Assembly (NCBI GenBank): GCA_027484685.1
Contig: JAIXSO010000062.1
Location: forward strand, 1 to 64,000
Length of the DNA: 64,000 nt
From: Bacteroidota bacterium
GTDB taxonomy: Bacteria; Bacteroidota; Bacteroidia; UKL13-3
Reading direction: 5' to 3'
Part shown: in pieces, positions 36,474 to 44,654 of the stretch
How the letters are laid out: each line of letters starts with the position of its first letter
How positions within the stretch are numbered: the stretch's first letter is position 1
Program-made: the position numbers and the translations under genes
The notes under the pieces: generated by a model
Told to the model about the DNA's origin: nothing
Seen by the model: only the letters and a program-made list of their open reading frames with translations
The model's database searches: none

Positions 36474-36515
36474 AAAAACTAAGTACTAAAAACTAAGTAC
36501 TAAAAACTAAGTACT
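36474..36515. repeat. Three perfect 14-bp tandem repeats
   Basis: The unit AAAAACTAAGTACT occurs three times in a row without change, with a broken fourth copy (AAGAACTA) behind it. It lies 15 bp before the yraN start, in the leader of that gene. Confidence 0.88.
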
Positions 36516-36529
36516 AAGAACTATAAAAA

Positions 36530-36898
36530 ATGAAGCATAACAACAAAGTCACAGGTGAAATTGGAGAGCAATTAGCTTGTGACTTTTTGTTGAATAAGGG
36601 TTACCAAATTTTAGAACGAAATTACCAACAGCAAAAAACGGAGGTTGATATCATTGCAAAGCACCAAAATTGTTTAGTAATAGTGGAAGTAAAAACACGT
36701 TCAAGTAATTTTATAAATCCTGAAAATGCAGTAAGTAAGGCCAAACAAAAAACTTTGGTGGAAGCTGCTGTTTTGTATCAAGAAAAACATGCAATAAAAA
36801 GCGAAATTCGTTTCGATATTATTGCCATTATTAAAACCAAACAAGAAACCGAAATTTTGCATTTTGAAGATGCATTTTATCCATATACCACCTATTAA
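36530..36898 (+). CDS. YraN/UPF0102 family endonuclease-like protein
   Basis: A 122-residue protein of the UPF0102 family, with a Holliday-junction-resolvase-like PD-(D/E)XK fold and unproven function. Visible landmarks are TGEIGEQLACDFLLNKGYQI, ERNYQQQKTEVDIIAKHQ with the catalytic-type Asp, and VIVEVKTRSSNFI with the E-x-K pair. The next gene starts 3 bp after the stop, so the two are probably co-transcribed. Confidence 0.9.
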   Translation: MKHNNKVTGEIGEQLACDFLLNKGYQILERNYQQQKTEVDIIAKHQNCLVIVEVKTRSSNFINPENAVSKAKQKTLVEAAVLYQEKHAIKSEIRFDIIAIIKTKQETEILHFEDAFYPYTTY

Positions 36899-36901
36899 AT
36901 T

Positions 36902-37762
36902 ATGGCTATTAAAATAATTGAATGTCCGCGCGATGCCATGCAAGGCTTGCACAATTTTATTCCAACTCAAACCAAAATTAATTATATCAATCAATTGTTA
37001 AAAGTAGGTTTTGATACCATTGATTTTGGAAGTTTTGTATCGCCAAAGGCCATTCCGCAAATGGCTGATACCACTGAGGTTTTGGCGGGTTTAGATTTAA
37101 GCAATACCAAAAGTAAATTATTGGCCATTATAGCTAATTTAAAAGGTGCCGAAAATGCTGTTCAGCATGAACAAATTAAGTATTTGGGTTTTCCTTTTTC
37201 CATAAGCGAAACTTTTCAAATGCGAAATACCAATAGCAGCATTGCCCAAAGTTTAGAAACTGTAAAGGCTATTCAAGCTTTATGTGTAAAGCATAACAAA
37301 GAATTGGTGGTATATATTTCTATGGGTTTTGGAAATCCGTATGGCGATGTTTGGAATACCGAAATAGTTGAAAAATGGGTGATGGAAATGCACTTGTTGG
37401 ATATCAAAATTATTTCATTGAGCGATACCATTGGCATTGCCAATCCTGAATCAATTAGTTATTTATTCAAATACTTAATTCCAACTTTTAAAACCGTTGA
37501 GTTTGGAGCACATTTGCATACCACTCCCAATACTTGGCAAGAAAAAATAGATGCGGCCTACCAAAATGGTTGTTTGCGTTTTGATGGCGCTATGAAAGGT
37601 TTTGGTGGTTGCCCAATGGCAGCCGATGATTTAACAGGAAATATGCCTACCGAAAATATGTTCTTTTATTTTGAGGAACAAAAACTACAAACGGGCTTAA
37701 ACAATTCAGAATTTTTAAATGCTTTGCAATTAGCCAATCAAGTATTTGAAAATGCACACTAA
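36902..37762 (+). CDS. Hydroxymethylglutaryl-CoA lyase-like protein
   Basis: A 286-residue HMGL-like TIM-barrel enzyme. HMG-CoA lyase splits HMG-CoA into acetyl-CoA and acetoacetate in leucine breakdown. The metal/active-site start IIECPRDAMQG is present, as are DFGSFVSPKAIPQMADT, ISLSDTIGIANP, and the end GAMKGFGGCPMAADDLTGN holding the conserved catalytic-type Cys and Asn region. Other DRE-TIM lyases remain possible. It overlaps the following GNAT gene by 11 bp. Confidence 0.85.
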   Translation: MAIKIIECPRDAMQGLHNFIPTQTKINYINQLLKVGFDTIDFGSFVSPKAIPQMADTTEVLAGLDLSNTKSKLLAIIANLKGAENAVQHEQIKYLGFPFSISETFQMRNTNSSIAQSLETVKAIQALCVKHNKELVVYISMGFGNPYGDVWNTEIVEKWVMEMHLLDIKIISLSDTIGIANPESISYLFKYLIPTFKTVEFGAHLHTTPNTWQEKIDAAYQNGCLRFDGAMKGFGGCPMAADDLTGNMPTENMFFYFEEQKLQTGLNNSEFLNALQLANQVFENAH

Positions 37763-38252
37763 TTACACTTTACGCATGGCTGAAATAGCCGATGTTCAGC
37801 AAATAACCGATATTTATAACGATGCGGTTTTAAATGGTACTGCTACCTTCGATATTGAACCAAAAACTGTAGCACAAATGACAGATTGGTTTGATGCGCA
37901 TAATGAAAAGTATTGTGTAGTAGTTTGCCAAATAGGCAATGAAATTGCAGGTTGGGCAAGTTTAACACGATACAGCGATAGAACAGCTTACGATAGAACC
38001 GCAGAGTTTAGTATTTATTTGCACCCTAATTTTAAAGGACAAAAACTTAGTAAACCTTTAATGGAATATTGCTTGCAGCAAGGCATAAAACATGGCATAA
38101 AAGCTGTATTGGCTCGCATTACCGAAGGCAATGATATTAGTATAAAACTGCATCAGCATTTTGGCTTTTTTATGGTAGGTATTTTAAAACAAGTAGGTGT
38201 AAAGTTTAATAAAGTGTTAGACGTAAATTTGATGCAATTGTTGGTAGAATAG
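37752..38252 (+). CDS. GNAT-family N-acetyltransferase, phosphinothricin-acetyltransferase-like
   Basis: A GNAT acetyltransferase of about 166 residues using acetyl-CoA. It matches the PAT/YncA group: MAEIADVQQITDIYNDAVLN, TATFDIEPKT, EIAGWASLTRYSDRTAYDRT, EFSIYLHPNFKGQKLSKPLM (acetyl-CoA pyrophosphate loop region) and KLHQHFGFFMVGILKQVGVK. Substrate unknown. ATG at 37752 is preferred over an in-frame TTG at 37746. It overlaps the lyase gene and shares its transcript. Confidence 0.85.
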   Translation: MHTNYTLRMAEIADVQQITDIYNDAVLNGTATFDIEPKTVAQMTDWFDAHNEKYCVVVCQIGNEIAGWASLTRYSDRTAYDRTAEFSIYLHPNFKGQKLSKPLMEYCLQQGIKHGIKAVLARITEGNDISIKLHQHFGFFMVGILKQVGVKFNKVLDVNLMQLLVE

Positions 38253-38300
38253 GATTGTAATAAATAAATCAAAAATTCGTTTATAAGCAAACTTAACCTC

Positions 38301-38978
38301 ATGAAATCAAAAATAGTAATTGTTTTATTTTTTGCTTTTGCAATTTTGATTTCTTGTAGTAAAAAGGTTGAGCAAAAAGTTGTAGTTCCACTAAAGAAAG
38401 ATACATTAACTTATGACCTTGATGTGAAGTTGGAGATTTTGAAGAAAGATAAAGATTTTGAAAAAAAACCTATTTATGTAGTTTCAATAACAATCACTAA
38501 TTTATCAAATGATACTTTTACTATATCTTTCAATCAAGTTTATATTGATGAATTATTTGAGTTTTATCCGCCAATAATTGAAGATTACAACAAAAGAATC
38601 GTAAGTGATGAATTTAGTTTTCCAGTTGGTTTTTTATTAAAAAATCAAAATACAATTTTCCAAACAACTATAAGAAATCCTGATCAATTTTGGTATTTGA
38701 ATAATTTACAAAATATCAGAATCGGCTACCGTTTAAAAAGGATAAAAGTGAACAATAAATTGATAACTTTAAGTAAAGAAAAACAACAAGTTTATTGGAG
38801 CAATTTTGTAAATTTAAACTCAACTATTCCAAGTTATCGTTTTTATAACGAAAATATTTTCTTTTATGATTCGACAGGAAATGAAGCAAAAAATTATTTT
38901 AGATATGGCATAAGTTTCAATATTGATGATTACAATAACTACTTGAAGGAAAGATGGGGAAAACGGCTAATCAAATGA
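38301..38978 (+). CDS. Hypothetical lipoprotein, tandem paralogue 1
   Basis: A 225-residue lipoprotein (signal peptide with lipobox AILISC). The mature part contains LTYDLDVKLEILKK, a beta-rich middle and QQVYWSNFVNLNSTIPSYRF. The neighbour at 38975 repeats these stretches nearly word for word, so the pair arose by duplication. No known domain is recognised. The stop overlaps the neighbour's ATG as ATGA. Confidence 0.7.
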   Translation: MKSKIVIVLFFAFAILISCSKKVEQKVVVPLKKDTLTYDLDVKLEILKKDKDFEKKPIYVVSITITNLSNDTFTISFNQVYIDELFEFYPPIIEDYNKRIVSDEFSFPVGFLLKNQNTIFQTTIRNPDQFWYLNNLQNIRIGYRLKRIKVNNKLITLSKEKQQVYWSNFVNLNSTIPSYRFYNENIFFYDSTGNEAKNYFRYGISFNIDDYNNYLKERWGKRLIK

Positions 38979-39643
38979 AATCAAAACAAATCATTGACTT
39001 ATTAATTGCGTTTGCAATCATGGTTTCTTGCGGTAAACAGATTGAGAAAACTTTACCTAATCCAAAAGCAACTGCTTTACAAATAAAAGATTCTTTAACT
39101 TATAATCTTGATGTAAAGTTAGAGATTTTGAAAAAAGGAATAAACATTTATGAAACTTTTCCCCCGTCAGGAAAGCATATTCCAATGTATTTTGTTGCAA
39201 TAAGTATCAAAAATCTTTCAAAAGATACATTTCCTATCTCATATTGGAATTGTTCTTTTGAAAAGTCATTTGTTTTCGAGCCATATGTAAATACAGGATT
39301 TAAAATTTGTGATGGAAACTATATTGAGGCTGGTTTTCTGCTTCAATATCAGAGAATTGTATTTTTTACTAAAGTTCTTGACCCAACACAATTTTGGTAT
39401 ATGCAAAATAATGATAGTTTAAGAGTTGGGTTTATTTTAGAGAAAATAAAAGAGGGAAATAAATTCATTAACTTAAGTGTAAATAAGCGTCAAATTTATT
39501 GGAGCAATTCAGTAAACTTAAAAAAAAACATACCTAGTTTTCATTTATACAAGAGAAACAATAAAGATGTTTTATTCCTTGATTCTCTAAATAATAAACT
39601 GGATAATTATTTTAGATACAATGTTTGTGTTGGTTATGATTAA
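38975..39643 (+). CDS. Hypothetical lipoprotein, tandem paralogue 2
   Basis: A lipoprotein of about 222 residues (lipobox AIMVSC) with the same core as its upstream neighbour: LTYNLDVKLEILKKG and RQIYWSNSVNLKKNIPSFHL. I place the start at ATG 38975, which overlaps the upstream stop (ATGA) and begins directly with the signal peptide MKSKQIIDLLIAFAIMVSC. An ATG at 38954 would add seven residues in front of it. Family unknown. Confidence 0.7.
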   Translation: MKSKQIIDLLIAFAIMVSCGKQIEKTLPNPKATALQIKDSLTYNLDVKLEILKKGINIYETFPPSGKHIPMYFVAISIKNLSKDTFPISYWNCSFEKSFVFEPYVNTGFKICDGNYIEAGFLLQYQRIVFFTKVLDPTQFWYMQNNDSLRVGFILEKIKEGNKFINLSVNKRQIYWSNSVNLKKNIPSFHLYKRNNKDVLFLDSLNNKLDNYFRYNVCVGYD

Positions 39644-39691
39644 TGGATTTTACTACAAAATCCATTCAACATCCAACATCCAAAATTTCAT

Positions 39692-40444
39692 TTAATCTTC
39701 ATAATCATCCACATTAAACTTTTCGGCTGTTTTGCTAGATGTGGCTACCATTTTCATAATACCATCTAATTCTTGTGGAGTAAACTCACGCCATTCGCCT
39801 AGCTTTAAATTTTTAAGCCCAATATTCATAATTCTAACCCGTTTAAGTTTGCGCACTTCATACCCACAAAAGCTGCACATTCTGCGTATTTGGCGGTTTA
39901 AACCTTGGGTAAGTATTATTTTAAAAACATAATTACTAAGCATTTCTACATGGCATTTATGGGTAACAGTTCCAAGCATTGGAATGCCATTGCTCATACG
40001 TTCAATAAATTTTTCGTTAATGGGTTTATCAACAGTTACAATGTATTCCTTTTCGTGGTTATTGCCAGCACGCAAAATTTTGTTAACTATATTACCATCG
40101 TTGGTTAAAAAAATCAATCCTTCACTTTCCTTGTCTAATCGACCAATAGGAAACATCCGTTTAGGATGATTAATGTATTGAATAATATTGTTTTTTACCT
40201 TTAACTCGGTAGTACAAATAATGCCAACAGGCTTGTTAAAAGCTATATAAATATCGTTAGTAGTAGTTTTTAGTTTTTCACCATCTACCTTTACCACATC
40301 GCCAGGATTTACTCTATTGCCCAATTTGGCAATTTTGTTATTGATGGTAACTCGTTCATCTACAATATATTTCTCGGCTTCGCGTCTTGAGCACATGCCA
40401 GTATCACTAATAAACTTATTGATATTAATCCCGCTATTATCCAT
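39692..40444 (-). CDS. rluF: 23S rRNA pseudouridine synthase, RluF-like
   Basis: A 250-residue pseudouridine synthase of the RsuA/RluF group. It has an N-terminal S4 RNA-binding domain (NKFISDTGMCSRREAEKYIV), the catalytic Asp motif GRLDKESEGLIFLTNDG, and ILTQGLNRQIRRMCSFCGYE. RluF modifies U2604 of 23S rRNA in E. coli. RluB, RluE or RsuA specificity cannot be excluded, but the short C terminus and the TQGLNRQIRRM sequence fit RluF. Single gene. Confidence 0.87.
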   Translation of the reverse strand: MDNSGININKFISDTGMCSRREAEKYIVDERVTINNKIAKLGNRVNPGDVVKVDGEKLKTTTNDIYIAFNKPVGIICTTELKVKNNIIQYINHPKRMFPIGRLDKESEGLIFLTNDGNIVNKILRAGNNHEKEYIVTVDKPINEKFIERMSNGIPMLGTVTHKCHVEMLSNYVFKIILTQGLNRQIRRMCSFCGYEVRKLKRVRIMNIGLKNLKLGEWREFTPQELDGIMKMVATSSKTAEKFNVDDYED

Positions 40445-40562
40445 TGCTTCAAAACTAATTATTCTGTAATAATTTTGTGGTATTATGAAACTATTTTTTT
40501 AAACCAATTGTATTGATTTATTTGCAAGGCTTACAAAGCAAAAAAATATATTTAATAAGTAA

Positions 40563-41933
40563 ATGGCAGTAAAATTAAATTTCTTTATAAAATGGCTTTG
40601 TTTGGTAATTTTTTCAATTACCTTTTCATCGTGCGATAGTTCATTGCAGTATATAAAATTGGCTGATAAACTTGCTTTAGACGGTAACTATAGCGATGCT
40701 GCCGATAATTATTATACAGCTTTAATAATTAAACCTCAAAATATTAAAGCCAAACAGGGTTTACAAAAAAATGCACAATTGGTGTTAGATGGAAAGTTTA
40801 GCGCCTTTGCAAAATATGTGGTAGATGGCAATAGTGAACAAGCTTTAAGGCAATACAGTTATTGTAAAGATTACTTTAATAATTTAAAAAATATTGGAGT
40901 TGATTTAAATTGGTTGGCCTATTTTGATCCACTTTACGAGGAAACTAAGCAAGAGTTTATAAGCAAACAGTACGAATTAGGTTTAAGTCAAATAAATGAA
41001 AATAAATTTGATAAAGCTGAGTTTACTTTTGCTAAAATTGTAGAGTTTGATAGCAGTTATAAAAATGTTTCGGTATTGCGCATGCAAAGTGTATTGGAGC
41101 CTTTGTATAACCAAGGGTTAAAGTACGTAGAAGCAGAAAATTACAAAGCTGCTTACAAAACCTTTAAGCAGGTTTCTACCTTTGATGCTACTTTTAAAAA
41201 TACTTTACAAATGCTTAAATATGCTTTGGAAAAAGCCAGTCTTCCAATTGCAGCTGTTTTAGTGGGTAAGGAGCAAAATTCTAATTACAATGATTTATCT
41301 TTTTATCAGGCATTGGTGGCTAAATTTGGTAATACTAAAAATCCATTTTTAAAAATTATTGATAAAAATAATTTAGATAAATTATTAAACCAACAAGCTG
41401 ATTCTATAACCATAACCGATGCTGAAACAGCAGCTAAAGCAGGCAAGTTAATTGGTGCTAAATATTTTTTATTGATTAATGTAAACGAGGTAAAGTTTGA
41501 TGAATTAAAACCAACTACTACCGATGAACCCGCTTATCAATCGTTTAGCGAAAGGGTAGTTGGTGCTAATGGAGAAAGTCAATCGGTTATTAAATTTAAA
41601 AAAGTAACTTATGCCGAAACCAAAAAATACCGAAAAGTTGAAGCTAAAGTTACTTATCAATTGGTATCGGTGCAAAGTGGGCAAATTGTATCGTCAGAAA
41701 CATTTAGTTCTGAGCAATACGATGTGCATGTTTTTGCAAGGTATAATGGCAATATTGATAACTTATATCCAAGTTTGCCAGCAGGTAATTTTATGCCCGA
41801 TGCACCTACCGAATGGAAAGAAAAGTTTTTTGAACTAAACCGCGAATTGATTGCCAGCCAAACACTAGCCGATCAAGCTTTTGCCGAAATTAGCCAAAAA
41901 ATTATGGACGATATTGATTTGTATATTCAGTAG
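40563..41933 (+). CDS. TPR lipoprotein with CsgG/FlgO-like C-terminal region
   Basis: A 456-residue lipoprotein (lipobox TFSSC). Residues about 30-230 are TPR-like (KLALDGNYSDAADNYYTALI, GLSQINENKFDKAEFTFAKI, YVEAENYKAAYKTFKQVSTF). The C-terminal half contains FLKIIDKNNLDKLLNQQADS and AKAGKLIGAKYFLLINVNEV, which resembles the part of CsgG/curli-assembly-type proteins where an enzyme-like 'which version am I' test precedes a periplasmic beta domain. That similarity is from memory and only local. It is probably a periplasmic envelope protein. A repeat element begins at its stop codon. Confidence 0.65.
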   Translation: MAVKLNFFIKWLCLVIFSITFSSCDSSLQYIKLADKLALDGNYSDAADNYYTALIIKPQNIKAKQGLQKNAQLVLDGKFSAFAKYVVDGNSEQALRQYSYCKDYFNNLKNIGVDLNWLAYFDPLYEETKQEFISKQYELGLSQINENKFDKAEFTFAKIVEFDSSYKNVSVLRMQSVLEPLYNQGLKYVEAENYKAAYKTFKQVSTFDATFKNTLQMLKYALEKASLPIAAVLVGKEQNSNYNDLSFYQALVAKFGNTKNPFLKIIDKNNLDKLLNQQADSITITDAETAAKAGKLIGAKYFLLINVNEVKFDELKPTTTDEPAYQSFSERVVGANGESQSVIKFKKVTYAETKKYRKVEAKVTYQLVSVQSGQIVSSETFSSEQYDVHVFARYNGNIDNLYPSLPAGNFMPDAPTEWKEKFFELNRELIASQTLADQAFAEISQKIMDDIDLYIQ

Positions 41934-41954
41934 TTGATAGTTGTCGGTTGATAG
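41931..41954. repeat. Interspersed TTGTCAGTTGATAG-type element, copy 4
   Basis: TAGTTGATAGTTGTCGGTTGATAG starts with the stop codon of the preceding gene. It is the shortest member of the family. Confidence 0.55.
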
Positions 41955-42054
41955 TTTTTGGATAATTGAAGTAAACCGTGTTTGCAATAATGGTTTATTA
42001 TTTCATTTGATTTTTTTGTTAAAAAAACTCAAGAATAAGTATTGGTGAAAAATA

Positions 42055-42672
42055 TTACCAAAACTTCCACCAATTTCTCTTATAAACCATAAACTTTGTA
42101 TTGTAAAGAAGTTCATCAGCTTCATCTAATGGAACTCCAAAATATCTTGAACAAATTTTTAAGGCAAATTCTTCGCCAACTTCTTCTTCTGTAGCCTCTT
42201 CATCATTAAAAACATACATTTTTTCACCGTCAGGTGTTAAAACTAAATTTTTATAAATTTCTTTTTCTTCATTTAAAATTTCTCCAAATTCATCAACCAC
42301 ATTTGTTCCTTCTCCATACGAAATTCTTTTCCTAATTACTTTACCATTATCAATAATTTTATAACCAGCAAAATTTATAGTACTTACCAGTTGTAGGAAA
42401 CAGATTTCTGAATTTGGAAATTTGTTTGTCAGTATTTTTTCAAAATTTGAATTTTCATTCTTTATTACATTTTCTACATTTTTCCAATCATAAATTATTA
42501 AGTTATCTTTATAATAGCCAATGTAAATGGTATTCAATAAATAATCAAAAGAATTTTCAAAAGTGGCATCTTCTTTTTTAGATAATTTTTTAAAACCTAA
42601 TTCTTGTAAAAGTTGTTTTGGTTCAATTTGGGCAGCCTTTTTTACTATAATTATCGATGTTTTTAATCCCAT
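42055..42672 (-). CDS. Hypothetical cytoplasmic protein ending in an aromatic tail
   Basis: A 205-residue protein without signal peptide. It begins MGLKTSIIIVKKA, which recalls a family of uncharacterised proteins, and ends YKRNWWKFW. The middle is rich in acidic residues (NDEEATEEEVGEEFALKICS). I do not recognise a domain. It is the first of three minus-strand genes without assigned function in this stretch. Confidence 0.6.
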   Translation of the reverse strand: MGLKTSIIIVKKAAQIEPKQLLQELGFKKLSKKEDATFENSFDYLLNTIYIGYYKDNLIIYDWKNVENVIKNENSNFEKILTNKFPNSEICFLQLVSTINFAGYKIIDNGKVIRKRISYGEGTNVVDEFGEILNEEKEIYKNLVLTPDGEKMYVFNDEEATEEEVGEEFALKICSRYFGVPLDEADELLYNTKFMVYKRNWWKFW

Positions 42673-42831
42673 ATTTTAAATTTAATTTAGTGGCAAAGTA
42701 ATCTATTATAATAAGTATGGTTTACCCTCAACTTAAGGAATATTATACGTTGTAATAAAATTTTATTCAATATTATAAGTGTTATATCTTTATCATCTTA
42801 CTGTTAAAAGCTCTTAACTAAATATTGATGG

Positions 42832-43467
42832 TTATCTAAGTTTAACGTACTTACCCTTTAGCGAATTTTCCGAAACATATTCTAAAGGTGTGTTACCATT
42901 TGCAGTAGCTATACAATGTTCTAAAAAATCTTTTGTTAAATTTTTATCCCAACCAGCACAAGCTGCTGCTATTCCATACCTAGGGTCGCTATAACCAGAG
43001 TCGTAATCTTTATGTTTATGTAAATCCCAAGTTAGTTTAATTAGTTCGTTAATTTGGTTTTCGTTAGGTAGCATTTTGTCGTAACCTAATGGGTTTAAAC
43101 AACCGCTAACAATTGATAGGCCGCCAAACTTTAAAAGTTCAAGAACGGGAGTAGCATCATTAAGTGAATTTCTTTTTAGCCTAACATAGGTTTGCGCTGC
43201 TGCGTAGGTAATCATATCATGCGAAATATTGGCTCTTACTATTTGTTCAATTTGCGGTAGTGCATTTTTAAAATCAAGCACGCCAAGTGCTAAAATCATT
43301 TCTACTTGTGTTTCCCAAGTTCTTTTATCTGCAATTTCTTTTAAATAGGCATTATACAAATCATCGGCTAAAAGGGTCAAATTTTGTTTGCCAATTTCTT
43401 TTGCAGCGCGTTTACGGTCGCCCGATTTTTTGGAGAATAGTTTTATTTTTATATCGTCTAATGTCAT
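42832..43467 (-). CDS. HEAT-repeat-like hypothetical protein
   Basis: A 211-residue helical protein. KLFSKKSGDRKRAAKEIGKQ, then TQVEMILALGVLDFKNALPQ and YAAAQTYVRLKRNSLNDATP, follow the helix-turn-helix pattern of HEAT/armadillo repeats (residues ~10-120). The C-terminal part (GIAAACAGWDKNLTKDFLEH) continues the solenoid. It has no export signal. Likely a protein-binding scaffold, partner unknown. Confidence 0.65.
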   Translation of the reverse strand: MTLDDIKIKLFSKKSGDRKRAAKEIGKQNLTLLADDLYNAYLKEIADKRTWETQVEMILALGVLDFKNALPQIEQIVRANISHDMITYAAAQTYVRLKRNSLNDATPVLELLKFGGLSIVSGCLNPLGYDKMLPNENQINELIKLTWDLHKHKDYDSGYSDPRYGIAAACAGWDKNLTKDFLEHCIATANGNTPLEYVSENSLKGKYVKLR

Positions 43468-43750
43468 AGTTGTTTTATGTTTTAAACCAAAATAAGGTTT
43501 TGATTAAACAATAACAAAACTAAAGTTTCAATTACAAATTAAAAAAATTGTTTATTGTTGAATAATAAAATCTTTAATTGCCTGTTGGTCAAATTTGCAT
43601 TTCAGTAATCAATTTTAACTTATAGTTTTTTAAGCTGTAATAGCTCTTCAAAATTTTATAACTAATTTTTACAATATTTTCTTGGTTTATGAATTGATAT
43701 TTAACATACCAGTTTATCCATCTGCTAACCTTAAATAAGTTAAATTTTCT

Positions 43751-44263
43751 TTATGTTTTAAAATATGTCAACTTGATGTATTTGGTTTCCAAAGTATTTA
43801 TAGAAATAACTAATGTTGGAATGGTATCAGTAGCTGATTTATAAAATGTAGTTTTTGTTGTTTCACTTTCTGTTTTCCCTTTATCAAAATCAGGCGTTAA
43901 TAGTTTTATGATTCGCTGAAATTCCAATTCAACTGAAATTGCATCATATTTTTCGAAGATTGCTTCAACACTTACACTATCATAATCTTTCATTGAATCA
44001 TTAGTAATAGTTTCTTCATTACCAACATGTAGTTCAATAAAGGTATTGGTAGGTTTAAGTCTAAAAAATTTACCTTTTATAATTTCACCTTTAAAATTAT
44101 TTTCTGTTTGCTGAATTATCTTAAAGGTTTTGCTGTTGCTAGCAGCAATAATTATTTGTTTTATAGGGAGCAGAATTGGCAAGTTCCCAAATAAAAAACT
44201 CATGTTTGAATAATAACTTTCTTGTTCATAACCAATACGTTCTGATAACAAAAGGGAAGTCAT
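43751..44263 (-). CDS. Hypothetical protein
   Basis: A 170-residue protein of beta-rich character. No domain recognised and no signal peptide, although residues 22-42 (NMSFLFGNLPILLPIKQIII) are hydrophobic. The preceding gap (43468-43750) is AT-rich with nothing recognised. Coding is supported by the open length in an AT-rich region and sensible amino-acid use, but a decayed gene is possible. Confidence 0.5.
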   Translation of the reverse strand: MTSLLLSERIGYEQESYYSNMSFLFGNLPILLPIKQIIIAASNSKTFKIIQQTENNFKGEIIKGKFFRLKPTNTFIELHVGNEETITNDSMKDYDSVSVEAIFEKYDAISVELEFQRIIKLLTPDFDKGKTESETTKTTFYKSATDTIPTLVISINTLETKYIKLTYFKT

Positions 44264-44654
44264 AGTTTGATTGTATTTTTAGATAATTGTTTAACAATAA
44301 ATAGTTGAATTAATTATTTTAATAAATAACTCAATTAGATTTTTGTTTTAAATAACCATAAAAATTTGTGATGATTTTTTGCGCCAGGAATTACTTGGGC
44401 AAACAAGATTGTGTTTAAAAAAACTAATTAGCACAAACTTTAATATATAACTACAATTGAATGGCCACCTGCTTTAATCAGTTTGAAACTAAAAATCTAT
44501 TTATTATTAGCTTTGTTTAATAAATTAGTTAACAAAAACCATCTTTATTAAACCATTTAACTTTATAAATTTGTAACAATAAATCTTTGTCATGTTACAA
44601 TCTCATAATTTTTGTAATCTTACAATTTTAAAATCTTTTAATTTTATAATAGCT
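44264..44654. other. Gene-free AT-rich gap with a repeat-like 3' end
   Basis: 391 bases between divergent genes. From 44587 to about 44645 it contains TTACAATCTCATAATTTTTG, TAATCTTACAATTTTAAAAT and similar units, related to those at 19242-19300. Earlier in the gap I see no gene, hairpin or clear promoter. The frame of the next gene is open back to 44592, but these bases are repeat, not coding. Confidence 0.5.

Noticed and set aside
36474-36515. Direct repeats considered as a CRISPR array
   Set aside because: The units are 14 bp and directly joined without spacers, and no cas gene is near. It is a tandem repeat.
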